64,000 nt of DNA, from NCBI GenBank assembly GCA_963839725.1, contig CAWIWT010000019.1:1-64000 (forward strand), written 5' to 3'. Within the stretch, counting starts at the first letter, position 1. Each line of letters starts with the position of its first letter. Below the pieces are notes generated by a model. It saw only the letters and a list, made by a program, of their open reading frames with translations, searched no databases and was not told the DNA's origin. The position numbers were made by a program, and so were the translations under genes. Origin of the DNA: Kumtagia sp963839725. GTDB taxonomy: Bacteria > Pseudomonadota > Alphaproteobacteria > Rhizobiales > Rhizobiaceae. This document shows, one piece after another, positions 46,043 through 55,045 of the stretch.

Positions 46043-47566
46043 GTTGAAGAAGTCGGCTGCGGATCGAGGGCTGCGTTGAAGATTGCGAGCGGATGCATGG
46101 GGCGATTGCCGCTCATGCCGGTTTCGGTTCCGGTATCGGGATGAGCTTTGCGAGTTTACGGAGGTTCTGGGCTGCGGCTGCGAGGTGGAACTCATCACGG
46201 GCACCGTTCGGTCCTCGTAATCGCAGTCGATCGAGCCTGAGGATGCGTTTGAGGTGCGCGAACAGCATCTCGATCTTTTTTCGCTCGCGGCGCGAAGTGA
46301 CATAGGCATCGGTTGCGGCGAGATCGCGCGCCATGTCGCGAGCACCCTCGTGGATGGAACGCAGGATCTTGCGGGCGGGCGCGTTAGGGCAGCATCGCGG
46401 CTTCAGCGAACAGCCGTCGCAGTCCAGCTTGCTGGCGCGATAGCGCATCATGCCGTTCTCATCGACGAGAGGGCGCGGCATCCGATAGGCCTTTTGGCGC
46501 TGCCTGAGTTCCTTCCCGGTAGGGCAGATATAGGCATCGGCCTTGTGATCGTAGGTGAAGTCGGCCCGTTCGAAGGTTCCGTCCAAGCGCTGCGACTTGT
46601 CGAAGACCGGAATGTGCGGCTCGATCCCGCGCTCATGGACCAGCCAGCCGAGCATCTCGGCCGAGCCATACGCGCTGTCGGCGGCCAGCCGCTCCGGATA
46701 GAGGCCGAAGCGATCCTGCGTGCGCTCGATCATGGTGCGCGCCGCACCGACTTCCGCCTGGCGGATGGCGCGGCTTGCCTCGACATCGACGATGACCGCA
46801 TGGTCGAGATCGATCAGGTAGTTGGCGGCATAGGCGAAGAAGGCATGGCCCTTCAGTGCGCCCGTCCACTGCGCTGCCGGGTCCGACTTCGAGACGAACT
46901 TGGGCTTCACTTCGCTGGCTGCACCCCACGCCGCATCATCCAGCGTGTCGAGATACTCCCTGACCGAGCGGCGGGTGGCTGCTATCGCTTCCCAGTCGAC
47001 CCCTTCCGATCCTTCCGCCGAACGCTGCTTGTTCGCGTCTGCCTTGATCAGGCTGGCGTCGGTCGCGAAGCCGTCACCGCCGACGAGCCCTTCCGCCATG
47101 CAGCGCCGCACCGTCGTCTCGAACAGCTCGCGCAGCAGGTCGCTGTCGCGGAAGCGGCCGTGGCGGTTCTTCGAGAAGGTCGAGTGATCCGGGACGTCGC
47201 CCTCCAGACCGAGCCTGCAGAACCAGCGATAGGCGAGGTTCAGATGCACTTCCTCGCAGAGCCGTCGTTCCGATCGGATGCCAAAGCAGTAGCCGATGAT
47301 CAGCATCCGGATCATCAGTTCCGGATCGATCGAGGGACGCCCGATCTCGCTGTAGAAGGGGCGCAGGTGCACACGGATGCCCGACAGGTCGACGAAGCGG
47401 TCGATCGAGCGAAGCAGGTGATCGGCTGGCACATGCTGTTCAAGGCTGAACTCGTAGAACAGCGCCTCCTGCATCACCGTTCGCTCGCCCATCATCGACT
47501 CAATCTCCTCTTACAACGAAGATTGAATGAGTGCTTCAGGACTGCTGCAACCCCGACTTTTTCAAC
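46043..47566 (-). mobile_element. IS1182-family element, copy 3 (intact)
   Basis: The ends GTTGAAGAAGTCGG (46043-46056) and CCGACTTTTTCAAC (47553-47566) enclose an intact transposase, with GATATC directly outside both ends. It is near identical to copy 4 at 50040. Confidence 0.85.
46113..47495 (-). CDS. IS1182-family transposase, intact
   Basis: This 460-residue DDE transposase starts MMGERTVMQEALFYEFSLEQH. It has the DUF772 domain, ATDASLIKADANKQRS, LAADSAYGSAEMLGWLVHERG, CDGCSLKPRCCP and KKIEMLFAHLKRILRLDRLRLRG, ending IPIPEPKPA. The translated product is the same as that of the gene at 50110-51492. A long open frame on the opposite strand is a shadow of its GC-rich codons. Confidence 0.95.
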   Translation of the reverse strand: MMGERTVMQEALFYEFSLEQHVPADHLLRSIDRFVDLSGIRVHLRPFYSEIGRPSIDPELMIRMLIIGYCFGIRSERRLCEEVHLNLAYRWFCRLGLEGDVPDHSTFSKNRHGRFRDSDLLRELFETTVRRCMAEGLVGGDGFATDASLIKADANKQRSAEGSEGVDWEAIAATRRSVREYLDTLDDAAWGAASEVKPKFVSKSDPAAQWTGALKGHAFFAYAANYLIDLDHAVIVDVEASRAIRQAEVGAARTMIERTQDRFGLYPERLAADSAYGSAEMLGWLVHERGIEPHIPVFDKSQRLDGTFERADFTYDHKADAYICPTGKELRQRQKAYRMPRPLVDENGMMRYRASKLDCDGCSLKPRCCPNAPARKILRSIHEGARDMARDLAATDAYVTSRRERKKIEMLFAHLKRILRLDRLRLRGPNGARDEFHLAAAAQNLRKLAKLIPIPEPKPA

Positions 47567-48030
47567 GATATCCGCCACGTCACGGCGATACTTGCACCGA
47601 CCCGAAGGTCCGCTGTTGAAGATCCGAGGCCCGAAGCTGTCATTCCGCTATCGGCCCACAACCAGGCAGTCCGCAATGCGCCGCATGTCGGCCGTAGAGG
47701 TCGGCTTCGCGGCTTCCTGAAAGCAGACCTTGCCGGCGATCCCGCTGGAACTCGTGGTTGCGCCATCTCCGGTCACACGGAGCGCTTCTCACCAGCGGAC
47801 GTTCGTTCCACGGCAAGAAGCGACTCCGGCTGACGCTTGACGCGTCGGCCACCAGATTCGCTCCGAGAGCCCCACCGCACATGGACGTGCGGTGGACGCC
47901 ATTGTTGTGCCGAGGCATCTGGGCGGAATCGACGTTGTCGTCAACCTTCTGGCTCGACCGCCCCAGGGGTAGCAACGGCCCGTCTCCTTGCCGACCACAA
48001 GATGAAGGACGACCTCCGGCACCGCTAGTG
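47567..48030. other. Gap with a two-module dispersed repeat
   Basis: Bases about 47604-47770 hold the best copy of the dispersed repeat, with both modules (GAAGGTCCGCTGTTGAAGAT and GCGCCGCATGTCGGCCGTA). The rest, to 48030, shows no gene. Confidence 0.55.
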
Positions 48031-48816
48031 TCACCTCTTGTAGTCAGGCGACTCGCGATCGACGCAGCGCAGGCACGCTTTCCATTCGAGTTCGCCGTCG
48101 TAGCCGTACCAGTCGCTCTTTGCCATATCCGCGAGATGGCGGTCGATCTCGGGTTGGCCAAGCGTCATCAGAGTTGCACCTGCGGCGCCGGCAGACTGAA
48201 CCTCCAGTTGCACAGCGCATGCCTGGTCGAGATAGAATGAGCGGAAGAATGCTTCTCCCACAGTCCTGCCAAGAACAAAGGCGCCGTGGAAAGCCTCTAC
48301 GATCATCGACTTGTTATGGGCCGCTTTAAGGAGCCCGGACAGGAAGTCGTCGGTGCATTCGAACTCGTAGCGGGTGTAGCCAATCTGCTCGGCACCACCA
48401 ATCATAAGGAAGGCCTGGCTATAGGGCTGCAAACCCGTCGACTGCGCCGAAACGCCCATGATTGCCTTGGTATGAATGTGCATCACGCAGTTAATTTCGG
48501 GACGCGCTTCGAAGAACACCTTCGCGATCTCGGTCGCCGAAGGGTTCGGCTCGCCGTTCTCCGGGTTCATGTTGGTCCCGTCGAAGCCGACTTTGATCAG
48601 GTTCGACGCTGTGATCTCCTCGTTGAAAAGGCCGTAGTGATGGGTCAGTAGCGCCTTCTCACCCGGAACGCGCGCCGCGTGCCATTGGTTGGTCAGGTCT
48701 GTCAGCCGATACTTCTTGAGCAGGTGATAGACCGCGGACAATTCGCGCCGCGTCTCCCATTCTGGCTCGTGGCACACGATCGGAGTCGATCGAGCGATCG
48801 CGCTGGCTATGGTCAT
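48031..48816 (-). CDS. Class II aldolase/adducin-family protein
   Basis: This 261-residue protein of the FucA/AraD/adducin fold starts MTIASAIARSTPIVCHEPEW at ATG 48816 behind AAGGAGAAC. It has HHYGLFNEEITASNLIKVGFDG and PSATEIAKVFFEARPEINCVMHIHTKAIMGVSAQSTGLQPYSQ; the HIH is the zinc-binding pair. ALSO present is EAFHGAFVLGRTVGEAFFRSFYLDQAC, with the third His region. It may cleave or epimerise a sugar phosphate, or decarboxylate like other members. The divergent GlxA-type gene probably regulates it. Confidence 0.85.
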   Translation of the reverse strand: MTIASAIARSTPIVCHEPEWETRRELSAVYHLLKKYRLTDLTNQWHAARVPGEKALLTHHYGLFNEEITASNLIKVGFDGTNMNPENGEPNPSATEIAKVFFEARPEINCVMHIHTKAIMGVSAQSTGLQPYSQAFLMIGGAEQIGYTRYEFECTDDFLSGLLKAAHNKSMIVEAFHGAFVLGRTVGEAFFRSFYLDQACAVQLEVQSAGAAGATLMTLGQPEIDRHLADMAKSDWYGYDGELEWKACLRCVDRESPDYKR

Positions 48817-48920
48817 GGTGTTCTCCTTGTGTCGAGTTCTTGGTTCTGTTTCTCCTGTTGCCACATTTTGCCTGCCGTTCATTGCATTGAAGTGCTCCAA
48901 AATTGACTTATTATGCACCT

Positions 48921-49895
48921 ATGACTTCCCCCACACAGCATACGGTCGGGCTGTTGCTTTTCCCGCGGTTCCAGCTTCTCGCCTATGTTATGGCGACCGA
49001 AACACTGAGGCTCGCAAACAAGGTCGCAGGGCACTCGGTGTTTCGATGGGAAACGCTAAGCCAAAACGGCGCGCCAGTGGCCGCCTCAAACGGCGTGCCG
49101 GTTGTGCCGTCTGGTCTCGTCGCCAACGCAGGGGATCTGTCACTTCTTCTGCTGTGCGCAGGCTACGATCCTTTGGCAGAGGTATCGGAACCCACCAAGG
49201 CGTTGCTCCGAAAACGGGCTCGCTTGGGTGGGATGTTGGGTGGCCTCGACACTGGCACCGTCATTCTCGCCGAGCTTGGTCTCCTCGCTGGATATCGAGC
49301 CGTGGTTCACTTTGAAGCTGAGACCGGCTTTCGAGAGACCTATCCCGAAATTTCGCTCGAGACGGCAATCTATGCGCTTGACCGAGAGCGTTTGACTGCT
49401 GCGGGCGGAACGGCTACCGGGGACGCGATGCTTGCGTGGATCGCCAAGGTGTCCTCGCCCGATCTGGCGGTCAGAACGGCAGAAGCTCTAATCCACGGGT
49501 CGATCCGGCCCGCGGGTGCGCCCCAAAGACAAAGCAAGCGCGCCCAGGGCAATCCGCACTTCCGACTGCTTGTCGCTCTGATGAAGGACCACCTCGAAGA
49601 GCCTCTCGCGATGGATGAGATCGCGCGCAGAAGCGGACTGGGCAAACGGCGTATTCAAGCGCTATTTCTGGGTCATGGCGGAAAAACCCCTTCTGCCTAC
49701 TATTTGGACCTGCGCCTTGACCGTGCGCGCGATCTGCTGAGTTCGACGACCATGACCGCATCGGCGGTCGGGGTGGCCTGCGGCTTTACCTCACCGGAGT
49801 GGTTCTGCCGCGCCTTCAGAAAGCGGTTTGGTCTGCCGCCGCTTCAGCATCGAAAGTTACTCCTCTCGGGCATCGGCGCAGGTAGGTTCGATTGA
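48921..49895 (+). CDS. GlxA-family AraC-type regulator
   Basis: This 324-residue regulator has a DJ-1/PfpI-like N-terminal domain (HTVGLLLFPRFQLLAYVMATETLRLAN, LLLLCAGYDPL, ARLGGMLGGLDTGTVILAELGLL) and a C-terminal AraC HTH pair (EEPLAMDEIARRSGLGKRRIQALF and MTASAVGVACGFTSPEWFCRAFRKRFG). The frame is open to 48903, but ATG 48921 fits the family start. It is divergent from the class II aldolase, with about 100 bases between them, so control of that gene is likely. The usual N-terminal Cys nucleophile motif is replaced by DTG, as in many GlxA proteins. Confidence 0.87.
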   Translation: MTSPTQHTVGLLLFPRFQLLAYVMATETLRLANKVAGHSVFRWETLSQNGAPVAASNGVPVVPSGLVANAGDLSLLLLCAGYDPLAEVSEPTKALLRKRARLGGMLGGLDTGTVILAELGLLAGYRAVVHFEAETGFRETYPEISLETAIYALDRERLTAAGGTATGDAMLAWIAKVSSPDLAVRTAEALIHGSIRPAGAPQRQSKRAQGNPHFRLLVALMKDHLEEPLAMDEIARRSGLGKRRIQALFLGHGGKTPSAYYLDLRLDRARDLLSSTTMTASAVGVACGFTSPEWFCRAFRKRFGLPPLQHRKLLLSGIGAGRFD

Positions 49896-50109
49896 TAGGA
49901 CCGCCTGAGGAAGCTGGTGTCCGGCGATCGGTGTCGAGGAATGGCAATGTCTGTCTTGGCGTCAAAGCCGCTGGTTCCAGCGAAGGTCCGCTTACGAGCC
50001 GCCAAATCGGCCCACCAAGGGCCGCTTCGGGTCGATATCGTTGAAGAAGTCGGCTGCGGATCGAGGGCTGCGTTGAAGATTGCGAGCGGATGCATGGGGC
50101 GATTGCCGC

Positions 50110-51492
50110 TCATGCCGGTTTCGGTTCCGGTATCGGGATGAGCTTTGCGAGTTTACGGAGGTTCTGGGCTGCGGCTGCGAGGTGGAACTCATCACGGGCA
50201 CCGTTCGGTCCTCGTAATCGCAGTCGATCGAGCCTGAGGATGCGTTTGAGGTGCGCGAACAGCATCTCGATCTTTTTTCGCTCGCGGCGCGAAGTGACAT
50301 AGGCATCGGTTGCGGCGAGATCGCGCGCCATGTCGCGAGCACCCTCGTGGATGGAACGCAGGATCTTGCGGGCGGGCGCGTTAGGGCAGCATCGCGGCTT
50401 CAGCGAACAGCCGTCGCAGTCCAGCTTGCTGGCGCGATAGCGCATCATGCCGTTCTCATCGACGAGAGGGCGCGGCATCCGATAGGCCTTTTGGCGCTGC
50501 CTGAGTTCCTTCCCGGTAGGGCAGATATAGGCATCGGCCTTGTGATCGTAGGTGAAGTCGGCCCGTTCGAAGGTTCCGTCCAAGCGCTGCGACTTGTCGA
50601 AGACCGGAATGTGCGGCTCGATCCCGCGCTCATGGACCAGCCAGCCGAGCATCTCGGCCGAGCCATACGCGCTGTCGGCGGCCAGCCGCTCCGGATAGAG
50701 GCCGAAGCGATCCTGCGTGCGCTCGATCATGGTGCGCGCCGCACCGACTTCCGCCTGGCGGATGGCGCGGCTTGCCTCGACATCGACGATGACCGCATGG
50801 TCGAGATCGATCAGGTAGTTGGCGGCATAGGCGAAGAAGGCATGGCCCTTCAGTGCGCCCGTCCACTGCGCTGCCGGGTCCGACTTCGAGACGAACTTGG
50901 GCTTCACTTCGCTGGCTGCACCCCACGCCGCATCATCCAGCGTGTCGAGATACTCCCTGACCGAGCGGCGGGTGGCTGCTATCGCTTCCCAGTCGACCCC
51001 TTCCGATCCTTCCGCCGAACGCTGCTTGTTCGCGTCTGCCTTGATCAGGCTGGCGTCGGTCGCGAAGCCGTCACCGCCGACGAGCCCTTCCGCCATGCAG
51101 CGCCGCACCGTCGTCTCGAACAGCTCGCGCAGCAGGTCGCTGTCGCGGAAGCGGCCGTGGCGGTTCTTCGAGAAGGTCGAGTGATCCGGGACGTCGCCCT
51201 CCAGACCGAGCCTGCAGAACCAGCGATAGGCGAGGTTCAGATGCACTTCCTCGCAGAGCCGTCGTTCCGATCGGATGCCAAAGCAGTAGCCGATGATCAG
51301 CATCCGGATCATCAGTTCCGGATCGATCGAGGGACGCCCGATCTCGCTGTAGAAGGGGCGCAGGTGCACACGGATGCCCGACAGGTCGACGAAGCGGTCG
51401 ATCGAGCGAAGCAGGTGATCGGCTGGCACATGCTGTTCAAGGCTGAACTCGTAGAACAGCGCCTCCTGCATCACCGTTCGCTCGCCCATCAT
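50110..51492 (-). CDS. IS1182-family transposase, intact, copy 4
   Basis: The product is identical to the transposase at 46113-47495 (460 residues) over its whole length. Just upstream of its start the sequence differs slightly from copy 3 (CATCAACTC for CATCGACTC, and CTTACAAGAGAAG for CTTACAACGAAG), then the IS110 element begins. The native promoter end is displaced, so expression would rely on IS110 or flanking promoters. Confidence 0.95.
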   Translation of the reverse strand: MMGERTVMQEALFYEFSLEQHVPADHLLRSIDRFVDLSGIRVHLRPFYSEIGRPSIDPELMIRMLIIGYCFGIRSERRLCEEVHLNLAYRWFCRLGLEGDVPDHSTFSKNRHGRFRDSDLLRELFETTVRRCMAEGLVGGDGFATDASLIKADANKQRSAEGSEGVDWEAIAATRRSVREYLDTLDDAAWGAASEVKPKFVSKSDPAAQWTGALKGHAFFAYAANYLIDLDHAVIVDVEASRAIRQAEVGAARTMIERTQDRFGLYPERLAADSAYGSAEMLGWLVHERGIEPHIPVFDKSQRLDGTFERADFTYDHKADAYICPTGKELRQRQKAYRMPRPLVDENGMMRYRASKLDCDGCSLKPRCCPNAPARKILRSIHEGARDMARDLAATDAYVTSRRERKKIEMLFAHLKRILRLDRLRLRGPNGARDEFHLAAAAQNLRKLAKLIPIPEPKPA

Positions 51493-51530
51493 CAACTCAA
51501 TCTCCCTCTTACAAGAGAAGATTGAATCAG

Positions 51531-52958
51531 ATGGGGTATTCGGCTTGAGCCCCCTCTTGGTGGGATGTGTGGAGGTGCTGCGCTTCGAGCTGATGATAGA
51601 ACGTGGTCTGTCTGGAACAGCCACAAGCATCAGAGGAGAAGCGCAGCATGAAACATTATGCCGGATTAGATATCTCAGTAAAAGAGACGTCGGTTTGCAT
51701 CGTGGACGAAACAGGCGCGGTCTGCCGCGAGTTGAAGGTCTCCAGTCACCCGGAAGATCTCGTCCGAGCCTTGAAGAATCCCGCGTGGCGGCTCGTGCGC
51801 ATCGGACTCGAAGCTGGTCCCTTATCGCAGTGGCTGTTCAGCGGCTTGGTCGAGGCTGGCCTGCCGGCAATCTGCATCGAGACCCGGCATGCGAAGGCCT
51901 TTCTCAAGGCACAAGTGAACAAGACCGACCGCAACGATGCACGCGGGATCGCTCAGATGATGCGAGTCAATCTGTTCCGGCCGGTGCACGTCAAGACGCT
52001 GATCAGCCAACAACGTCGTGTTCTGCTGACCGCGCGTAGGCTGCTGCAGGAGAAGGCTATAGCCATCGAGAACGATATCCGCGGGCTGTTGCGCAACTTT
52101 GGGATCAAGGTCGGCATCGTCGGCGTAATCGGGTTTGACGAACGAATCCGGGAGCTCATTGAAGAACGCCCGGAGCTTGGTGGGGTCATGGAACCTTTGC
52201 TGGCCGCCCGGCACAAGCTTCGTGAGACATTCATGGAACTCCACCGCAAGCTGCTTTCGATCGTGCGGGATGACGAGGCCTGCCGACGTTTGATGACAAT
52301 CCCCGGTGTCGGTCCCGTCACCTCGCTTGCCTTCACCAGCACCATCGATGTTCCAGCTCGCTTCAAGAACTCACGAGCCGTCGGTCCGGCGCTGGGATTG
52401 ACCCCGGTGCTGAACCAATCGGGCGAGAGTCATCGCGTCGGCCGTATCTCGCTATGTGGCGACGCCATGATGCGCACGCTTCTCTACGAAGCGGCGCATG
52501 TGATGCTGACCCGTGTAAAGAAATGGTCCTGGCTGAAAGCCTGGGCAATGAGTGTCGCGAAACGACGCGGCCGGCAGAAGGCCATCGTTGCACTGGCGCG
52601 CCGACTGGCGGTGATCATGCATCGTATGTGGTCCGACAGCGCCGAGTTCCGCTGGACAAAGGAAGGCACGCCGATGGCTATCTGATCGGCCACGGAAAAA
52701 GGAGGCGACAGAGTTCCACTTGCCGGTGGACAGGCGTCCTTTGCGGGACGATGGATGAGGTGAGTTCGTTGAAGCCCTGTGTCGGTCGCATCATCGCGAT
52801 CAGAACGCGAATCAGATTGGGCCACCTCATTCTACCGATCCCATGCTGGGAGGGCCGAGGAGCCGATCCCGAAGAGAAGCAAGAACCCGCGAACGACGTC
52901 AATCACCGGCAGAGCGGAAAGCTTCGAAGCGCTTGACCTCAACGCGCCGAATAGAGAA
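51531..52958 (+). mobile_element. IS110-family element inserted in IS1182 copy 4
   Basis: Comparison with copy 3 gives the junctions: ...ATTGAATCAG ends at 51530, and GTGCTTCAGG resumes at 52959 (one G is ambiguous). No long terminal inverted repeats are apparent, as expected for IS110. About 117 bases precede and 273 bases follow the transposase; one of these non-coding ends should encode the guide (bridge) RNA. Confidence 0.8.
51648..52685 (+). CDS. IS110-family transposase (DEDD recombinase)
   Basis: This is a 345-residue enzyme starting MKHYAGLDISVKETSVCIVDE at ATG 51648, with GAGGAG upstream. The RuvC-like domain has GLDIS and NKTDRNDARGIAQMM. The C-terminal domain has MTIPGVGPVTSLAFTSTID, PALGLTPVLNQSGESHRVGRIS and GDAMMRTLLYEAAHVML, with the conserved serine region. 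It is distinct from the IS110 at 20686 (about half the residues shared by eye). It is intact, and the element probably inserted recently. Confidence 0.94.
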   Translation: MKHYAGLDISVKETSVCIVDETGAVCRELKVSSHPEDLVRALKNPAWRLVRIGLEAGPLSQWLFSGLVEAGLPAICIETRHAKAFLKAQVNKTDRNDARGIAQMMRVNLFRPVHVKTLISQQRRVLLTARRLLQEKAIAIENDIRGLLRNFGIKVGIVGVIGFDERIRELIEERPELGGVMEPLLAARHKLRETFMELHRKLLSIVRDDEACRRLMTIPGVGPVTSLAFTSTIDVPARFKNSRAVGPALGLTPVLNQSGESHRVGRISLCGDAMMRTLLYEAAHVMLTRVKKWSWLKAWAMSVAKRRGRQKAIVALARRLAVIMHRMWSDSAEFRWTKEGTPMAI

Positions 52959-52994
52959 GTGCTTCAGGACTGCTGCAACCCCGACTTTTTCAAC

Positions 52995-53184
52995 GATATC
53001 GGTCAGCTTCAGACCTTGGTCCTACTGGGCTGAACGTATATCGTTCTTCGGACGCAAAAGCCGCCATTCCGCTTCCGGTCAAACTTTTGCGTTAGTGTAG
53101 GTCACCCTCGCCATTTGCTGTCGTTCATCGACACTGCGTACAACCTCCGCCTGGGACCAAACTTCGCATTCGCTAGGTCGGTGA
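52995..53184. other. Short gap after the IS end
   Basis: No gene is seen. It lies between the IS1182 right end and the DUF2269 gene and may carry a degraded dispersed repeat (GCCATTCCGCTTCCGGTCAA at about 53069). Confidence 0.35.
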
Positions 53185-53643
53185 TCAGGACAAAAGCGAA
53201 AGATCCGGCTTAGAGGTCATGAGGCCGATGATCAGCACGAAAAGCCCGATCACAATTATCCGCCCCAGCAACGCGCCTCTCTCGCCGACGAGCGGTCCAA
53301 TGCCAGTGTCGGATGCGCGGCCGGTTTCCAGGGAAATCTTCAGGCGGGTTTCCCAGGGTTCAACCAATCTGCGGCCAACGCCGATCAGCAACACGATCAA
53401 GACGAACGACGCGACGAGCCACGGCGTAAGAAAGTCCCAGCGACCGATAATGAAAAGCGCGATGCCGGCAATGATTCCGATGCCCGTGAGGATATTGCCG
53501 ACGCGCCTGATGATCAGTGCTGCGCTCGCGAACTTCACCGGGCCTGACCTGGCTGCCAGGAGAAGAAACTCGGCAATAACCAAGCATCCTGCGGCCCCGA
53601 TGAGGGCGGATGCGTGCGTCAGCAATATCAATTCATAGGACAT
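53185..53643 (-). CDS. DUF2269-like integral membrane protein
   Basis: This is a 152-residue protein starting MSYELILLTHASALIGAAGCLVIAEF at ATG 53643. It has four hydrophobic helices, the third as WLVASFVLIVLLIGVGRRLVEPW, and a last helix GRIIVIGLFVLIIGLMTSKP. The layout fits the DUF2269 family of unknown function. It is divergent from a TetR gene, which probably represses it. Confidence 0.75.
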   Translation of the reverse strand: MSYELILLTHASALIGAAGCLVIAEFLLLAARSGPVKFASAALIIRRVGNILTGIGIIAGIALFIIGRWDFLTPWLVASFVLIVLLIGVGRRLVEPWETRLKISLETGRASDTGIGPLVGERGALLGRIIVIGLFVLIIGLMTSKPDLSLLS

Positions 53644-53791
53644 GCGTTCCAAATCCCTTTCGCAGAGCTTCACTTGCTTGGAGCAGGCCGCTTCCCATGG
53701 GAGTTCCCAGATGGGTGAGATTCTGTTGCAGCGCCGGCCGCAGTATGTGATGATTTATTCACATTCGGCTATTCGCATTCGGTGGCGGGAC

Positions 53792-54424
53792 ATGGACACC
53801 CGATTTGTCGACACAAAACCAAGGAAATTGCCGCGTCAGCCGCGATCAAGAGCCACGGTGGACGCAATTATCACAGGCGCGGCTCAGGTTTTGGTCGAGT
53901 ATGGATATGAAGGAGCGACAACGGCCCGGATCGCCGAGCGCGCCGGCGTCAGTATTGGCTCCCTCTATCAGTATTTTCCCAACAAGGAGGCTTTGGTCGC
54001 CGCCCTCATCGAGCAACACGCCAACCAAATTATCGAGGTTATGCGTCACGCACTGAACGACCCGGCAAATGTTACCCTGGAGGACGGCCTGAGGGCTATC
54101 ATTCGTGCCGGCGCGGACGCACATCGCATTCATCCGGCGCTCCACAAGATACTCAACGAACAGGTGCCAAGGGTCGGGCGATTGGCGAAGGTGATGGATA
54201 CGCATCGCGAGATCGCCGCCGCAATCGAGCGTTTCCTTCGCGCCCATGCCGATGAACTGCCCGCGGATCGCGATCCAGGGATTACGGCAATTGTCATTGA
54301 GACGGCCCTGGAAGCAGTGGTTCACAAAGCCGTCATCGATCGCCGTGAGCTTCTCCGCGACGGGCTTGTCGAGCGAGAAACATTCCGCCTGATCAACAGC
54401 TACCTATCGAGACCAAGCTCGTGA
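53792..54424 (+). CDS. TetR-family transcriptional regulator
   Basis: This is a 210-residue regulator from ATG 53792 (MDTRFVDTKPRKLPRQPRSRATVDAI). The N-terminal HTH is AQVLVEYGYEGATTARIAERAGVSIGSLYQYFPNKEALVAALIEQH. The C-terminal part resembles the TetR_C ligand domain (ITAIVIETALEAVVHKAVIDRRELL). The frame is open upstream to 53642, but that part lacks family similarity. The 148-base divergent gap to the DUF2269 gene has repeated ATTCGCATTCGG-like motifs near 53758-53782 that could be its operator. Confidence 0.88.
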   Translation: MDTRFVDTKPRKLPRQPRSRATVDAIITGAAQVLVEYGYEGATTARIAERAGVSIGSLYQYFPNKEALVAALIEQHANQIIEVMRHALNDPANVTLEDGLRAIIRAGADAHRIHPALHKILNEQVPRVGRLAKVMDTHREIAAAIERFLRAHADELPADRDPGITAIVIETALEAVVHKAVIDRRELLRDGLVERETFRLINSYLSRPSS

Positions 54425-54560
54425 AAATGTCGAACGGCACAAATCGGGTCGCACCTCTCTTTCATATGGCAGGTCAGGCTCGATCTCGACGATTTCGGCA
54501 AGTTCGGCCTTTCGCGCCACGAAAGACGCAGCGCGGGCCCGCCTTACCAGGTAGCCAAGC

Positions 54561-54818
54561 TCATCTTCCCAACACCCTCTCCACCGCCGCCGCGATGTTC
54601 AAAAGCCGACGGTCGACGCCGTGGCGGGCAAACAGCATCAGGCCGGCCGGCAGGGCCATGCCGGGCATCGGCAGCGAGATCGATGTCAGGTCGAAATGGT
54701 TCGCCACCTGCGGGTTGCGCAGCAGAATCGAAGTCAGTGCGGTTCCAGAGCCTACCGTTCCACGGGCTGAAAGGCGGGCAAGGACCTCTTCAAGGCGGTC
54801 GCGAGTGGATTTCTGCAT
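54561..54818 (-). pseudogene. C-terminal remnant of an amidase
   Basis: The minus-strand frame from ATG 54818 (MQKSTRDRLEEVLARLSARG) continues LTSILLRNPQVANHFDLTSISLPMPGMALPAGLMLFARHGVDRRLLNIAAAVERVLGR. The second part is the standard C-terminus of the amidase signature family. The catalytic Ser-Ser-Lys region is missing, so only about 85 residues remain. A GGAAAGGATCC site precedes the ATG, perhaps a fused start. Confidence 0.65.
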
Positions 54819-54839
54819 GGGGATCCTTTCCGGAGTAGG

Positions 54840-55045
54840 CGAGGATGGCGCGCGGAAGCGGCAAGTGTGAATGGGGTAACCCTCGCGCCGGGCTGCGCAC
54901 GTACCTGTGCCGCCTCGCGTGAGCTGGAATGCCTCGAAGTTTGAGATCCCTGATGTCACGATTTGTCTTTTCCTAAGCCATGTGCGTCTTGGGAAGCGAA
55001 AGCGGATCCGGTAAGTTTCTGGCCTAAACTCCGGACTATCTTCGT
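54840..55045. other. Short region without a gene
   Basis: No supported gene, repeat or RNA was seen between the amidase remnant and the next small reading frame. Confidence 0.4.

Larger units (their letters stand above)
50040..52994 (-). mobile_element. IS1182-family element, copy 4, split by an IS110 element
   Basis: The left end GTTGAAGAAGTCGG is at 50040-50053. The transposase (50110-51492) is intact, but its upstream end is cut at about 51530 and resumes at 52959 (GTGCTTCAGGACTGCTGC), ending CCGACTTTTTCAAC at 52981-52994. GATATC lies outside both ends. The IS110 insert separates the transposase from its own right terminal repeat. Confidence 0.85.

Noticed and set aside
46254..47720. 488-codon open frame on the plus strand opposite the IS1182 transposase (and its twin at 50251-51525)
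   Set aside because: It mirrors the GC-rich codons of the transposase on the other strand, repeats with the IS copy and shows no domain; it is an antisense shadow.
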